Source: Shinella sp. WSJ-2 (GTDB taxonomy: Bacteria > Pseudomonadota > Alphaproteobacteria > Rhizobiales > Rhizobiaceae). Taken from it: a stretch of DNA of 64,000 nucleotides. The DNA lies in NCBI RefSeq assembly GCF_003432075.1, contig NZ_QWBU01000010.1, positions 62,001 to 126,000 of the forward strand. The letters are read 5' to 3'. A program made the translations under genes and the position numbers. This document shows, piece by piece, positions 8,715-19,244 of this stretch. Within the stretch, counting starts at the first letter, position 1; every line of letters begins with the position of its first letter. The notes below the pieces were generated by a model that was not told where the DNA came from, did not search any database, and saw nothing but the letters and a program-made list of their open reading frames with translations.

Positions 8715-8838
8715 CCAGTTATGTTTTCCGCTCGTCAACAAAGAGCCGTGAACTCATCTGTCCTTGCTGCGTCATCATATGAGGTTTGACAGGTGACTGG
8801 AAAAGATGCAGCAAATCAGGAGAAAGAAGGGGAATACA

Positions 8839-9792
8839 ATGGCGAAGCGGACGGAGACGGCCGGACGGCTGGACGATGCGGCACGGGCCGGCTGGCTCTA
8901 CTATGTCGCGGGCCGAACGCAGGACGAAATCGCGTCCACCATGGGCATTTCCCGTCAATCCGCACAACGCCTGGTTTCGCTCGCCGTCGCCGAGCGTCTC
9001 ATCAAGGTGCGGCTCGACCATCCAATCGCCGAATGCCTGGAACTGGGCGAGCAATTGCGCAAGAAATTCGGCCTCGTGCATGTCGATATCGTGCCGAGCG
9101 ATCCGGGCTCCAGCTCGACGACGATCGGCATTGCCGAGGCGGGGGCGGCGGAAATCGAGCGGTGGCTGAAGAAATCCGAGCCGATCGTGCTGGCGGTCGG
9201 CACGGGGCGCACGCTGAAGGCGGCGATCGACCAGCTGCCGACCATGGAATGTCCGCAGCACCGCATCATGTCGCTGACCGGCAATATCGGGCCGGACGGT
9301 TCGGCGGCCTATTACAACGTAATCTTCTCGATGGCCGATGCGGTCAAGGCACGGCACTATCCGATGCCGCTGCCCGTTCTCGTCTCCTCCATCGAGGAGC
9401 GCGATCTCCTGCACAAGCAGAGCCTCGTGCAGTCGACGCTGCAGCTCGGCCGCCAGGCGGATGTCGCCTTTGTCGGTATTGGTGAGCTCGGCGCGGATGC
9501 ACCGCTCTGCCTCGATGGTTTTCTCGATCCGGAGGAAATGGCGCGGCTGATGGAAGACGGTGCCGCCGGCGAGATCTGCGGATGGATGTTCGACCGCGAT
9601 GGCAAGCTGCTCGACGGCAGCATCAACGAGCGTGTCGCCTCCGTGCCCCTGCCGCCGCGCGAGACGACGACGGTCATCGGTCTCGCCAAGGGCAAACGCA
9701 AATATCTTGCCCTCCTGGCCGCCCTGCGCGGACGCATGATCAACGGTGTCATCACCGACGAAGCAACGGCGCGTTACCTGCTTTCGGCCTGA
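8839..9792 (+). CDS. smoC: SorC/DeoR-family sugar-binding transcriptional regulator
   Basis: A 317-residue regulator with an N-terminal helix-turn-helix (WLYYVAGRTQDEIASTMGISRQSAQRLV, about residues 15-45) and a C-terminal sugar-binding domain of the SorC type (GTGRTLKAAI, GADAPLCLDGFLDPEEM). AAGAAGGGG upstream supports the ATG at 8839. It stands directly before the polyol operon in the same direction, as smoC does in S. meliloti. The likely role is sensing of sorbitol/mannitol or a phosphorylated product and control of smoE onward. Confidence 0.85.
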   Translation: MAKRTETAGRLDDAARAGWLYYVAGRTQDEIASTMGISRQSAQRLVSLAVAERLIKVRLDHPIAECLELGEQLRKKFGLVHVDIVPSDPGSSSTTIGIAEAGAAEIERWLKKSEPIVLAVGTGRTLKAAIDQLPTMECPQHRIMSLTGNIGPDGSAAYYNVIFSMADAVKARHYPMPLPVLVSSIEERDLLHKQSLVQSTLQLGRQADVAFVGIGELGADAPLCLDGFLDPEEMARLMEDGAAGEICGWMFDRDGKLLDGSINERVASVPLPPRETTTVIGLAKGKRKYLALLAALRGRMINGVITDEATARYLLSA

Positions 9793-9926
9793 CCGGCGGC
9801 CTTTCCGCGCCCTTCTGAGCGCGTTCTCCACATAGAAATTTCCCATGCAATTCAATGGTCGCCTCATCGTCTTGTGCGGTGCAGCAACGATTGGTCGTTG
9901 ACTTCCTACGTCTGTTTGTGGGTAAT

Positions 9927-9952
9927 TGCTCATGAGCGAAGCAAATGCTCAT
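9927..9952. promoter_or_regulatory. Putative SmoC operator
   Basis: A perfect 10-base palindrome GCTCATGAGC at 9928-9937 overlaps the first of two direct TGCTCAT repeats (9927-9933 and 9946-9952, spaced 19 bases). They lie just upstream of the smoE ribosome-binding site. Position and spacing suit a SorC/DeoR-type regulator; binding is inferred. Confidence 0.4.
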
Positions 9953-9973
9953 AACTCTTCTGGGAGGAAGATG

Positions 9974-11287
9974 ATGAATTTGAGAACCCTTTTGCTGGGC
10001 GTCAGCTCGGCTGCTCTCCTGTGCGGTTTCGCCCATGCCGAAACGCTGACTATCGCTACCGTCAACAACGGCGACATGGTGCGCATGCAGGGACTGACGG
10101 AAGATTTCACCACCAAGAACCCCGACATTCAGCTCGAGTGGGTGACGCTCGAGGAAAACGTGCTGCGCGAGCGCGTCACGACCGACGTCGCGACGAAGGG
10201 CGGCCAGTACGACATCATGACGATCGGCACCTATGAAGTTCCGATCTGGGCCAAGCAGGGCTGGCTGGTGCCGCTCGACAATCTCGGCGCCGATTACGAC
10301 GTCGACGACCTGCTGCCGGCCATCCGGTCCGGTCTGACCGGCGAAGACGGCAAGCTCTATGCCGCGCCGTTCTACGGTGAAAGCTCCATGGTCATGTACC
10401 GCAAGGACCTGATGGAAAAGGCCGGGCTCACCATGCCCGATGCTCCGACCTGGGAGTTCATTGCGGACGCCGCCCGCAAGATGACCGACCGCAATGCCGG
10501 CATCAACGGCATCTGCCTGCGTGGCAAGGCCGGCTGGGGCGAGAACATGGCCTTCCTGACGGCAACCGCGAACGCCTTCGGCGCCCGCTGGTTTGACGAG
10601 AAGTGGACCCCGCAGTTCGACCAGCCGGAATGGAAGAACACGCTCGACTTCTACGTCAAGCTGATGAACGACGCCGGCCCGCAGGGCGCTTCCTCGAACG
10701 GCTTCAACGAGAACCTGGCGCTGTTCCAGCAGGGCAATTGCGGCATGTGGATCGACGCCACGGTCGCGGCGTCCTTCGTCTCCAACCCGAAGGAATCGAC
10801 GGTCGCCGACAAGGTCGGCTACGCGTTGGCGCCCGACACCGGCCTCGGCAAGCGAGGCAACTGGCTCTGGGCCTGGAACCTCGCGATCCCCGCAGGTTCG
10901 CAGAAGACCGCATCGGCCGAGAAGTTCATCGCCTGGGCAACCGGCAAGGACTACACCAAGCTCGTCGCCGAGAAGGAAGGCTGGGCAAACGTTCCTCCGG
11001 GCACGCGCTCCTCGCTCTATGCGAACGAAGAGTACCAGAAGGCAGCGCCTTTCGCGAAGATGACGCTCGACTCGATCAACGCGGCTGACCCGAAGAACCC
11101 GGCCGTCAAGCCGGTGCCCTATGTCGGCGTGCAGTTCGTCGCCATCCCGGAATTCCAGGGTCTTGGCACGACGGTCGGTCAGCTCTTCTCGGCAGCCCTT
11201 GCCGGCCAGATGTCGGTCGACGACGCACTCGCACAGGCACAGTCGGTCACCACACGTGAGATGACCCGCGCCGGTTACATCAAGTAA
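9974..11287 (+). CDS. smoE: Polyol ABC transporter, periplasmic binding protein
   Basis: A 437-residue family-1 extracellular solute-binding protein. It begins with a signal peptide (MNLRTLLLGVSSAALLCGFAHA) and continues with TLTIATVNNGDMVRMQGLTEDF. YDIMTIGTYEVPIWAKQGWL and the later RGNWLWAWNLAIP are typical sorbitol/mannitol-binding features. GGGAGGAAG fits the second ATG (9974) better than the first (9971). Followed by smoF after a 206-base gap holding a strong hairpin, as is common after binding-protein genes that need more product than the membrane subunits. Confidence 0.9.
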   Translation: MNLRTLLLGVSSAALLCGFAHAETLTIATVNNGDMVRMQGLTEDFTTKNPDIQLEWVTLEENVLRERVTTDVATKGGQYDIMTIGTYEVPIWAKQGWLVPLDNLGADYDVDDLLPAIRSGLTGEDGKLYAAPFYGESSMVMYRKDLMEKAGLTMPDAPTWEFIADAARKMTDRNAGINGICLRGKAGWGENMAFLTATANAFGARWFDEKWTPQFDQPEWKNTLDFYVKLMNDAGPQGASSNGFNENLALFQQGNCGMWIDATVAASFVSNPKESTVADKVGYALAPDTGLGKRGNWLWAWNLAIPAGSQKTASAEKFIAWATGKDYTKLVAEKEGWANVPPGTRSSLYANEEYQKAAPFAKMTLDSINAADPKNPAVKPVPYVGVQFVAIPEFQGLGTTVGQLFSAALAGQMSVDDALAQAQSVTTREMTRAGYIK

Positions 11288-11318
11288 CCAACCTCCTCCC
11301 CAAGGACAGGCTGCCCGG

Positions 11319-11346
11319 AATGCGTTCCGGGCAGCCGTGAAAACGG
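11319..11346 (+). terminator. Intercistronic hairpin after smoE
   Basis: A perfect 12-base stem, GGCTGCCCGGAA at 11319-11330 and its complement at 11335-11346, with a TGCG loop. No T tract follows, so it more likely stabilises the smoE transcript or attenuates readthrough than stops it fully. Confidence 0.6.
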
Positions 11347-11493
11347 GGTGCTTCTTCCCGGCGCGGCGCGGCCCGCCGCCGCCCGCGCCGGAAAATCCAA
11401 AGCAGTGACGAGAATATCTGGGGTTCCATCCAAGGGAGGGTGGAAAGCCTGTCCGGCGCCTAATGCTGCCGGCGAAACGGGGAGGTCACGACG

Positions 11494-12366
11494 ATGGCGA
11501 CGGAGAACACGCGCGGTTTGGCGCGGATGATGTTGGCACCCTCTGTGGGTTTGCTGTTGGTCTGGATGATCGTGCCGCTTGCGATGACGCTGTGGTTTTC
11601 GTTCCAGAACTACAATCTCCTGAACCCGGCCAATGTCAGCTGGGCAGGCCTGTTCAATTACCAGTATTTCTACACCGATCCCGCCTTCTTCCAGTCGATC
11701 TGGAACACGTTGCTGATCGTGGTGGGCGTTCTGTTCATCACCGTCATCGGCGGTGTGGGCATCGCGCTTCTCCTCGATCAGCCAATGTGGGGGCAGGGCA
11801 TCGTGCGCATCATGATCATCTCACCCTTCTTCGTCATGCCGCCAGTGGCGGCACTCGTGTGGAAGAACATGATCATGCATCCGGGCTACGGCGTGCTGGC
11901 GGATATCAATCGTGCCCTTGGCCTGCAGCCCGTCGACTGGTTTGCGCAGTATCCGCTGTTTTCGATCATCATCATCGTCGCCTGGCAATGGCTGCCGTTT
12001 GCGACCCTCATCCTTCTGACGGCGCTGCAGTCGCTCGACGGCGAGCAGAAGGAGGCAGCCGAGATGGATGGCGCGGGTTTCGTGTCGCGCTTCATCTACC
12101 TGACGCTGCCGCATTTGGCCCGCTCGATCACCGTGGTCATCCTGATCCAGACGATCTTCCTGCTCGGCGTCTACGCGGAAATCCTCGTCACGACGAATGG
12201 CGGCCCGGGCTATGCCTCGACCAACCTGCCGTTCCTGATCTATCGCACCGCGCTCCTCGGCTACGACGTCGGCGGCGCCTCGGCCGGCGGCATCATCGCC
12301 GTCATCCTCGCCAATATCGTCGCCTTCTTCCTGATGCGCGCCGTCGGCAAGAACCTCGACAAGTAG
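11494..12366 (+). CDS. smoF: Polyol ABC transporter permease
   Basis: A 290-residue inner-membrane permease of the MalF/UgpA type with six predicted membrane segments. The cytoplasmic EAA loop that contacts the ATPase is present near residues 187-205 (EAAEMDGAGFVSRFIYLTLP). GGGGAGG lies upstream of the ATG. It is co-directional with smoE and followed closely by smoG (18 bases). Confidence 0.92.
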   Translation: MATENTRGLARMMLAPSVGLLLVWMIVPLAMTLWFSFQNYNLLNPANVSWAGLFNYQYFYTDPAFFQSIWNTLLIVVGVLFITVIGGVGIALLLDQPMWGQGIVRIMIISPFFVMPPVAALVWKNMIMHPGYGVLADINRALGLQPVDWFAQYPLFSIIIIVAWQWLPFATLILLTALQSLDGEQKEAAEMDGAGFVSRFIYLTLPHLARSITVVILIQTIFLLGVYAEILVTTNGGPGYASTNLPFLIYRTALLGYDVGGASAGGIIAVILANIVAFFLMRAVGKNLDK

Positions 12367-12384
12367 GGATAGGAGGAAACCATC

Positions 12385-13209
12385 ATGGCTAGAGCCGTCT
12401 CGACACGACGCACCGTCGTCTTCACCATCGCCGCCTGGATCGTCGCGCTGATCATCTTCTTCCCGATCCTCTACACGATCATCACCTCGTTCAAATCCGA
12501 GACCGAGGCGATCAAGGGCTTCAACATCATTCCCTCGGGCACGATCGAGAGCTACCAGGCCGTCCAGGCGCAGAGCAATTACTTCAAGTTCTTCCTGAAC
12601 TCGGTGGTCCTGTCGCTCGGCTCGACGCTGCTGGCGCTGCTGATCGCGGTGCCCGCCGCCTGGTCGATGGCGTTCTCGCCGACGGCCAAGACCAAGGACA
12701 TCCTGATGTGGATGCTCTCGACCAAAATGATGCCGGCCGTCGCCGTGCTCGTGCCGATCTACTTGATCTTCCGCGACACCGGTCTGCTCGACAGCCGCAT
12801 CGGTCTCACCGTCATGCTGACCATGATTAACCTGCCGATCGTGATCTGGATGCTCTACACCTATTTTAGGGAAATCCCCGGCGAGATCCTGGAGGCCGCG
12901 CGCATGGATGGCGCGTCGCTGTGGGGCGAGATCGTCTATGTGCTGACGCCGATGGCGGTGCCGGGCATTGCGTCCACCATGCTGCTCAACATCATCCTGG
13001 CCTGGAACGAGGCGTTCTGGACGATCCGCCTGACGACGACCAATGCCGCCCCGCTGACGGCCTTCATCGCCTCGTTCTCCAGTCCGCAAGGGTTGTTCTG
13101 GGCGAAGCTTTCGGCCGCCTCGACGCTCGCCATCGCGCCCATCCTGATCATGGGGTGGTTCAGCCAGAAACAGCTTGTCCGCGGCCTCACCTTCGGCGCC
13201 GTGAAGTAA
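12385..13209 (+). CDS. smoG: Polyol ABC transporter permease
   Basis: A 274-residue MalG-type permease, partner of SmoF. It has six membrane segments and an EAA loop ([19 protein letters not shown], about residues 170-190). The site AGGAGGAAAC precedes the ATG. The gene ends 25 bases before smoK. Confidence 0.92.
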   Translation: MARAVSTRRTVVFTIAAWIVALIIFFPILYTIITSFKSETEAIKGFNIIPSGTIESYQAVQAQSNYFKFFLNSVVLSLGSTLLALLIAVPAAWSMAFSPTAKTKDILMWMLSTKMMPAVAVLVPIYLIFRDTGLLDSRIGLTVMLTMINLPIVIWMLYTYFREIPGEILEAARMDGASLWGEIVYVLTPMAVPGIASTMLLNIILAWNEAFWTIRLTTTNAAPLTAFIASFSSPQGLFWAKLSAASTLAIAPILIMGWFSQKQLVRGLTFGAVK

Positions 13210-13234
13210 GAACAGAGATCGGGGAGGAACCACC

Positions 13235-14232
<998 letters not shown>

Positions 14233-14236
<4 letters not shown>

Positions 14237-15006
14237 AGCGGCTTGAGGGAAAAAACGCGCTGATCACGGGCTCGGCGCGCGGCATCGGCCGGGCTTTCGC
14301 CGAAGCCTATGTGCGAGAAGGGGCGCGGGTTGCGATTGCCGATATCAATCTGGAGCGGGCTAGCGCGACCGCGCAGAAGATCGGCCCGGCGGCCTATGCC
14401 GTACAGATGGATGTGACGCAGCAGGCGTCCATCGACGCAGCCATCGCCATTTGCGTGAAGGAGGCCGGCGGCGTCGATATCCTCGTCAACAATGCCGCGC
14501 TCTTCGACCTCCAGCCGATCGTCGAGATCACGCGGGAAAGTTACGACCGGCTCTTCTCGATCAATGTCGCGGGCACGCTGTTCACGCTGCAGGCAGCGGC
14601 CAAGCAGATGATCGCACAAGGTCGGGGCGGCAAGATCATCAACATGGCGAGCCAGGCGGGGCGGCGGGGCGAGGCGCTGGTCGGCGTCTACTGCGCCACC
14701 AAGGCGGCGGTGATCAGCCTCACCCAATCGGCGGGCCTGAACCTCATAAAGCACGGCATCAACGTCAATGCCATCGCGCCGGGCGTGGTCGATGGCGAGC
14801 ACTGGGATGGCGTGGATGCGCTCTTCGCCAAATATGAAAACCGGCCGCTCGGCGAGAAGAAGCGGCTGGTCGGCGCGGAAGTCCCCTTCGGTCGCATGGG
14901 AACGGCCGACGACCTGACGGGCATGGCGATTTTCCTCGCCTCCCAGGAGAGCAACTACATCGTCGCGCAGACTTACAATGTCGATGGCGGCAACTGGATG
15001 AGCTGA
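14233..15006 (+). CDS. smoS: Sorbitol dehydrogenase (SDR family)
   Basis: A 257-residue short-chain dehydrogenase that oxidises D-glucitol (sorbitol) to D-fructose with NAD. The cofactor motif TGSARGIGR is at residues 12-20, NNAA near 86, and the catalytic set is S140, Y153 and K157 (YCATK). Asp37 after the second strand (VAIADIN) indicates NAD preference. It overlaps smoK by four bases and precedes mtlK. Confidence 0.9.
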
Positions 15007-15064
15007 GCGCGCAGCCGCGCGCCTGGCACAGGCATAGACCGGAACAAACCGGAAGGAATGGACC

Positions 15065-16549
15065 ATGACCACGAAACTGTCGCTCGCCACTCTTCCGGCG
15101 GTCTCAAAGACCGCCAGCATCCCGACCTATGCGCGTGAAAATCTCACGGCGGGTATCGTCCATTTCGGCGTCGGCAATTTCCACCGGGCGCATCAGGCGA
15201 TCTATCTCGACGACCTCTTCAATCTCGGCCTCGACCATGATTGGGCGCTGATCGGCGCGGGCGTCCTGCCCTCCGACGCCGCGATGCGCGAAAAGCTCGC
15301 CGGGCAAGATTTCCTGACCACCGTCGTCGAGCAGGACAACAACCGCTCCGGCGCCCGCGTCACCGGCGCGATGATCGACTATGTCGCGCCCGGCAATGCG
15401 GCCGCAACCGTCGCCCAGCTCGCCGATCCCGCCATCCGCATCGTCTCGCTGACGATCACCGAGGGCGGCTACTTCATCAATCCCGCCTCCGGCATCTTCG
15501 ATCCAACCTATCCGGCGATCGCCGCCGATGCGGCCAATCCGTCCGAGCCGAAGACCGTCTTCGGCCTCATCCTCGCCGGCCTGAAAGCCCGCAGGGACAA
15601 GGGCATCGCGCCCTATACCGTCATGTCCTGCGATAACATTCCGCACAATGGCAAGGTGACGCATGCGGCCGTGTCCGGTCTCGCGCGGCTCTCCGATCCA
15701 GGTCTTGCCGACTGGATCGACGCCAATGTCGCCTTCCCGAACGGCATGGTAGACCGCATAACCCCGGCGACAGGGCCGCGCGAGATCGGCATCGTCGCCG
15801 ACGAATACGGCATCGACGATGCCTGGCCGGTGTTCTGCGAGGAGTTCAAGCAATGGGTGCTTGAGGACAAATTCCCCGAGGGCCGTCCGGCGCTGGAAAA
15901 GGTCGGTGTGCAGTTCGTGCCCGATGTTGCGCCCTACGAGCATATGAAAATCCGTATCCTCAATGGCGGCCATGCGGCGATCGCCTATCCGGCGGCACTG
16001 CTCGACATCCATTTTGTGCACGAGGCGATGGAGGATCCCGATATTCGCGCCTTCCTCGCCAAGCTGGAGCTGGACGAGATCGTGCCCGTCATCCCGCCCG
16101 TGCCGAATACGGACCTGCGCGACTATTTCGGCCTGATCGAGCGGCGCTTCTCCAATCCCAAGATCGCCGACACCATCCCGCGTCTGGCGCAGGACGGCTC
16201 CAACCGCCAGCCGAAATTCATCCTGCCATCGACCGCCGACCGCCTGTCGCGCAAGGAGGACGTCACCGGCCTGGCGCTCGTCTCCGCGCTCTGGTGCCAC
16301 TATCTCGTCGGAACGACCGACAGCGGCAAGGCGATCGCCTTCAACGATCCCAATATCGACCGTATCCACGCGGCGGCCGTGGCGGCGAAGGCCGATCCCG
16401 AGACCTTCCTCGATCTCAAGGATATTTTTGGCGCGGTGGCGGAGTCGGATCTCTTCCGCAAGCGCTTCTCCAATGCCCTGACGTCGTTGCAGCAGAAGGG
16501 CACACGGGCGACGCTCAGGCTTTATCTGGAAGACAGACTGGTCAACTGA
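15065..16549 (+). CDS. mtlK: Mannitol 2-dehydrogenase (long-chain polyol dehydrogenase)
   Basis: A 494-residue member of the polyol-specific long-chain dehydrogenases. It converts mannitol (and D-arabitol in some homologues) to fructose or D-xylulose with NAD. The N-terminal nucleotide-binding region contains IVHFGVGNFHRAHQ. The family motif K-x4-N-x2-H appears in KIRILNGGHAA near residue 295. Length matches characterised MtlK. A GGAAGGA site precedes the ATG. Part of the smo operon. Confidence 0.93.
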   Translation: MTTKLSLATLPAVSKTASIPTYARENLTAGIVHFGVGNFHRAHQAIYLDDLFNLGLDHDWALIGAGVLPSDAAMREKLAGQDFLTTVVEQDNNRSGARVTGAMIDYVAPGNAAATVAQLADPAIRIVSLTITEGGYFINPASGIFDPTYPAIAADAANPSEPKTVFGLILAGLKARRDKGIAPYTVMSCDNIPHNGKVTHAAVSGLARLSDPGLADWIDANVAFPNGMVDRITPATGPREIGIVADEYGIDDAWPVFCEEFKQWVLEDKFPEGRPALEKVGVQFVPDVAPYEHMKIRILNGGHAAIAYPAALLDIHFVHEAMEDPDIRAFLAKLELDEIVPVIPPVPNTDLRDYFGLIERRFSNPKIADTIPRLAQDGSNRQPKFILPSTADRLSRKEDVTGLALVSALWCHYLVGTTDSGKAIAFNDPNIDRIHAAAVAAKADPETFLDLKDIFGAVAESDLFRKRFSNALTSLQQKGTRATLRLYLEDRLVN

Positions 16550-16628
16550 GGAAACCCCAAAATTTCCAGGGCTTTCCATCGGGGAGGCCAGACAGTAGGA
16601 CGGGGGCCTGAACACGGAACGGGAAGCC

Positions 16629-17321
16629 ATGGCCGCCACAGCGACTGAACTGGTCATCTTCGATTGCGACGGCGTGCTGGTCGACAGCGAGCCGATCTCG
16701 CTCGCCGTGCTGGTCGAGGCGCTTGCCGCGGCCGGTGTCGCGATGAGCGAGGAGGAGGCGCATGCGCGCTTTCTCGGCCGCAGCCTGAAGAGCATGTCGG
16801 AAATCCTGCACGACGACTATGGCCTGGCGATCGATGCGGCGTTCCTCGACTCCATGCGCAAGGTTCTCTATGAGCGGTTCCGCGCGGAGTTGCAGCCGAT
16901 CGATGGCATTGCCGAGACGGTGGACGGGCTTGGCATCGCCCATTGCGTGGCCTCGTCGAGCCAGCCGGAGCGTATCCGTCTCTCGCTTTCCGTGACGGGC
17001 CTCATCGACCGGTTCGAACCGAATATATTCAGCGCCACCATGGTCTCGCGCGGCAAGCCGGCGCCCGATCTTTTCCTTCATGCGAGTGCGTCGATGGGGG
17101 TGGAGCCCGCGCGTTGCGTGGTCGTGGAAGACAGCCCGGCCGGCATCGAAGCCGCAAAATCCGCAGGCATGCGGGTGGTTGCCTTCACCGGCGGTTCGCA
17201 TGCACGCACGCCGCGCCATCGCGCGACGCTGCTTGATCTGAAACCCGATGCCCTGTTTGACGACATGCGGGAATTGCTCCAGTTTGTCCGCAACGAAAAG
17301 GCCGACGGGAAAGAGCATTGA
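16629..17321 (+). CDS. HAD-superfamily phosphatase
   Basis: A 230-residue HAD subfamily I hydrolase of the beta-phosphoglucomutase/phosphatase type. The nucleophile motif is IFDCDGVLVDSEP (Asp pair DxD near residue 12), motif II is ASSSQP (about 105), and motif IV is VVEDSPAGIEAA (about 170). It sits between mtlK and the kinase, so the substrate is probably a sugar or polyol phosphate formed in this pathway; the exact one cannot be read. Its TGA overlaps the ATG of the kinase gene (TGATG). Confidence 0.82.
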   Translation: MAATATELVIFDCDGVLVDSEPISLAVLVEALAAAGVAMSEEEAHARFLGRSLKSMSEILHDDYGLAIDAAFLDSMRKVLYERFRAELQPIDGIAETVDGLGIAHCVASSSQPERIRLSLSVTGLIDRFEPNIFSATMVSRGKPAPDLFLHASASMGVEPARCVVVEDSPAGIEAAKSAGMRVVAFTGGSHARTPRHRATLLDLKPDALFDDMRELLQFVRNEKADGKEH

Positions 17322-18904
17322 TGCGCGATCTGATCGTTGCGGTGGACATCGGCACGGGCAGTGCCCGCGCCGGCGTGTTCGACCGCAGCGGCGCCCTGTT
17401 CGGGCGAGCCGAGCAGCCGATCGCCATGCGCCGGCCGAGTGCAGACCGTGCCGAGCATGACAGCGAAAACATCTGGGAAGCGGTTTGCACGGCGGTGAAG
17501 GCGGCCTGCGCGGTTGCGGGCGTGCCCTCTGCGCGTGTCGCGGCGCTCGGCATCGATGCAACCTGCTCGCTGGTGGTGCGCGACACGGCCGGAGCGCCGC
17601 TGGCCGTCTCGGGCGGCGAGGAGGCGCGCTGGGATACGATCGTATGGCTCGATCACCGCGCCCTGAAGGAGGCCGATCTCTGCACGGCGACGGAGCATCC
17701 GCTGCTCGCCCATTCCGGCCGGGTGATGTCGCCGGAAATGGAAATGCCCAAGCTGATGTGGCTGAAGCGCAACCGGCCGGAGGAATGGGCACGCGCCGGC
17801 TACTTCTTTGATCTTGCCGATTTCATCACTTGGCGGTCGACCGGCTCGAATGCCCGTTCGCGCGGGACCTTGACCGCCAAGTGGAACTACCTTTCGCATG
17901 AGGCGCAGCCGTGGAACGAAAGCTTCCTGAAGGCGATCGGCCTGGAAGATATGCAGCAACGCGGCTCCCTTCCGACAGAGACGCTCGCCGTCGGTGAAGC
18001 GGTCAGCAGGCTGACGGCGGAGGCGGCAGCATCGCTCGGGTTGGATACGGACTGCGTCGTCGCGGCGGGGCTGATCGACGCCTATGCCGGCACGTTCGGT
18101 GTGCTCGGTCCGTTTACCGGCGAGCCGGATGACCTGGAACGGAAACTGGCGCTGATCGGCGGCACGTCGAGCTGTATCGTTGCCTTCTCGCGCGAAAAGC
18201 GTTTCGGCTTCGGCATGTGGGGCCCCTACTACGAGGCCGTGCTGCCGGGCTGGTGGCTCGTCGAGGGCGGACAGTCCGCGACGGGCGCGCTGCTTGATCA
18301 TCTCCTGCGCACGCACAGCGCCGGAGGCGAACCCACGGCGGCGAACCACGCCCGCGTCATCGCACGCATCCGCGAGCTTCAGGCGGAAGAGGGCGAGGAT
18401 TTCGCCACACGTCTGCATGTCCTGCCGGATTTTCACGGCAACCGCTCGCCATATGCCGATCCACATGCATTGGGCGTGATCAGCGGCCTTGCGCTCGACG
18501 CCTCCTTCGACGGGCTCTGCCGGCTTTATTGGCGAGCGTCGGTAGCGATTGCGCTGGGCATCCGTCATATCCTCGACAAGCTTGGGGAGGGTGGCTACCC
18601 GCTTGATACGCTGCATGTCACCGGCGGCCATGTGCGCAATCCGCTGCTGATGGAGCTTTACCGCGATGTCACCGGCTGCCGCGTCGTCGTACCTGAGACC
18701 AATGACGCGGTGCTGCTTGGCACCGCCATGGTGGCGGCAGTCGCCGGAGGGCTTTATCCGGACCTGCCGGCTGCAGGAGCCGGCATGTATCCCGGCGGTC
18801 GCGAATACCATCCCGATCCGGCGCGCAAGGCCTCCTATGACCGAGACTACCGCCGCTTTCTTGCGCTCTATCGGCATCGTGCCGAACTCGAAGCGATCGA
18901 CTAA
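17321..18904 (+). CDS. FGGY-family carbohydrate kinase (pentulokinase type)
   Basis: A 527-residue kinase with the two FGGY domains. The N-terminal phosphate loop is VDIGTGSARAGVFD, and the substrate-binding region has WLDHRA and GTLTAKWNY. The C-terminal domain has GGTSSCI and HVTGGHVRNPLL. The GTLTAKWNYL and GLIDAYAGTFG stretches resemble the D-ribulokinase/pentulokinase branch more than classical XylB. In the polyol operon it would phosphorylate a ketose made by SmoS or MtlK (xylulose or ribulose from pentitols). Substrate is inferred from family and context only. Confidence 0.8.
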   Translation: MRDLIVAVDIGTGSARAGVFDRSGALFGRAEQPIAMRRPSADRAEHDSENIWEAVCTAVKAACAVAGVPSARVAALGIDATCSLVVRDTAGAPLAVSGGEEARWDTIVWLDHRALKEADLCTATEHPLLAHSGRVMSPEMEMPKLMWLKRNRPEEWARAGYFFDLADFITWRSTGSNARSRGTLTAKWNYLSHEAQPWNESFLKAIGLEDMQQRGSLPTETLAVGEAVSRLTAEAAASLGLDTDCVVAAGLIDAYAGTFGVLGPFTGEPDDLERKLALIGGTSSCIVAFSREKRFGFGMWGPYYEAVLPGWWLVEGGQSATGALLDHLLRTHSAGGEPTAANHARVIARIRELQAEEGEDFATRLHVLPDFHGNRSPYADPHALGVISGLALDASFDGLCRLYWRASVAIALGIRHILDKLGEGGYPLDTLHVTGGHVRNPLLMELYRDVTGCRVVVPETNDAVLLGTAMVAAVAGGLYPDLPAAGAGMYPGGREYHPDPARKASYDRDYRRFLALYRHRAELEAID

Positions 18905-18935
18905 GAAAGATTTTTGAAAAAATATACAATCAGCC

Positions 18936-18960
18936 GGAACCTATTTTCGGTTCGCGTGTT
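18936..18960 (+). promoter_or_regulatory. Candidate EcfG-type promoter
   Basis: GGAAC at 18936-18940 and TGTT at 18957-18960 are separated by 16 bases, against the EcfG consensus GGAAC-N16/17-CGTT. The element also shares most of its spacer pattern (GGAACCTA...GGTTC) with the phyR promoter in this window. It would transcribe toward the hairpin at 19062-19099. Confidence 0.45.
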
Positions 18961-18965
18961 TTTCT

Positions 18966-19099
18966 GGCGTCACCGGTCTGCGCATATCCCCCAAGATGCG
19001 AGGCCCTCGACTGGTGATCGACCACGTAACCGTGTCCCCCTCCGGTCCGTGGATACTCAAGCAGCCAGTGCCCTTCGAAGGCGCTGGCTGTTTTCTTTT
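18966..19099 (+). ncRNA. Candidate small RNA upstream of the phyR locus
   Basis: The 340-base gap between the kinase gene and phyR contains no convincing ORF. It has an EcfG-like promoter at 18936-18960 and a strong Rho-independent terminator at 19062-19099. The implied transcript is about 130-140 nt and carries a pyrimidine-rich, anti-Shine-Dalgarno-like stretch (GTGTCCCCCTCC at 19032-19043). The start is estimated a few bases after the -10 element. The alternative is that the terminator simply ends the smo operon. Confidence 0.4.
19062..19099 (+). terminator. Rho-independent terminator
   Basis: CAGCCAG (19062-19068) pairs with CTGGCTG (19084-19090); inner pairs extend the stem to about 11. 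It is followed by TTTTCTTTT. It either ends the smo operon transcript or the candidate small RNA. Confidence 0.8.
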
Positions 19100-19176
19100 G
19101 TGCTTATAGCCTTGTCAGACGCCGAGAGAGATCGCTTTGGTTCGAAATGCTCCACGTGTATCTCGGTACATGGAGA

Positions 19177-19208
19177 GGCAGCGGTGGGCGTGCCGTCCCA
19201 CCGCTGCC
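19177..19208 (-). terminator. Hairpin after phyR
   Basis: A perfect 12-base inverted repeat, GGCAGCGGTGGG at 19177-19188 and its complement at 19197-19208, loop of 8. It lies 37 bases beyond the phyR stop codon. There is no clear T tract on the minus strand, so termination strength is uncertain. Confidence 0.55.
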
Positions 19209-19244
19209 TGCCGCGCCGCCGCTAGCAGCTATCCGGGAGCGAGA

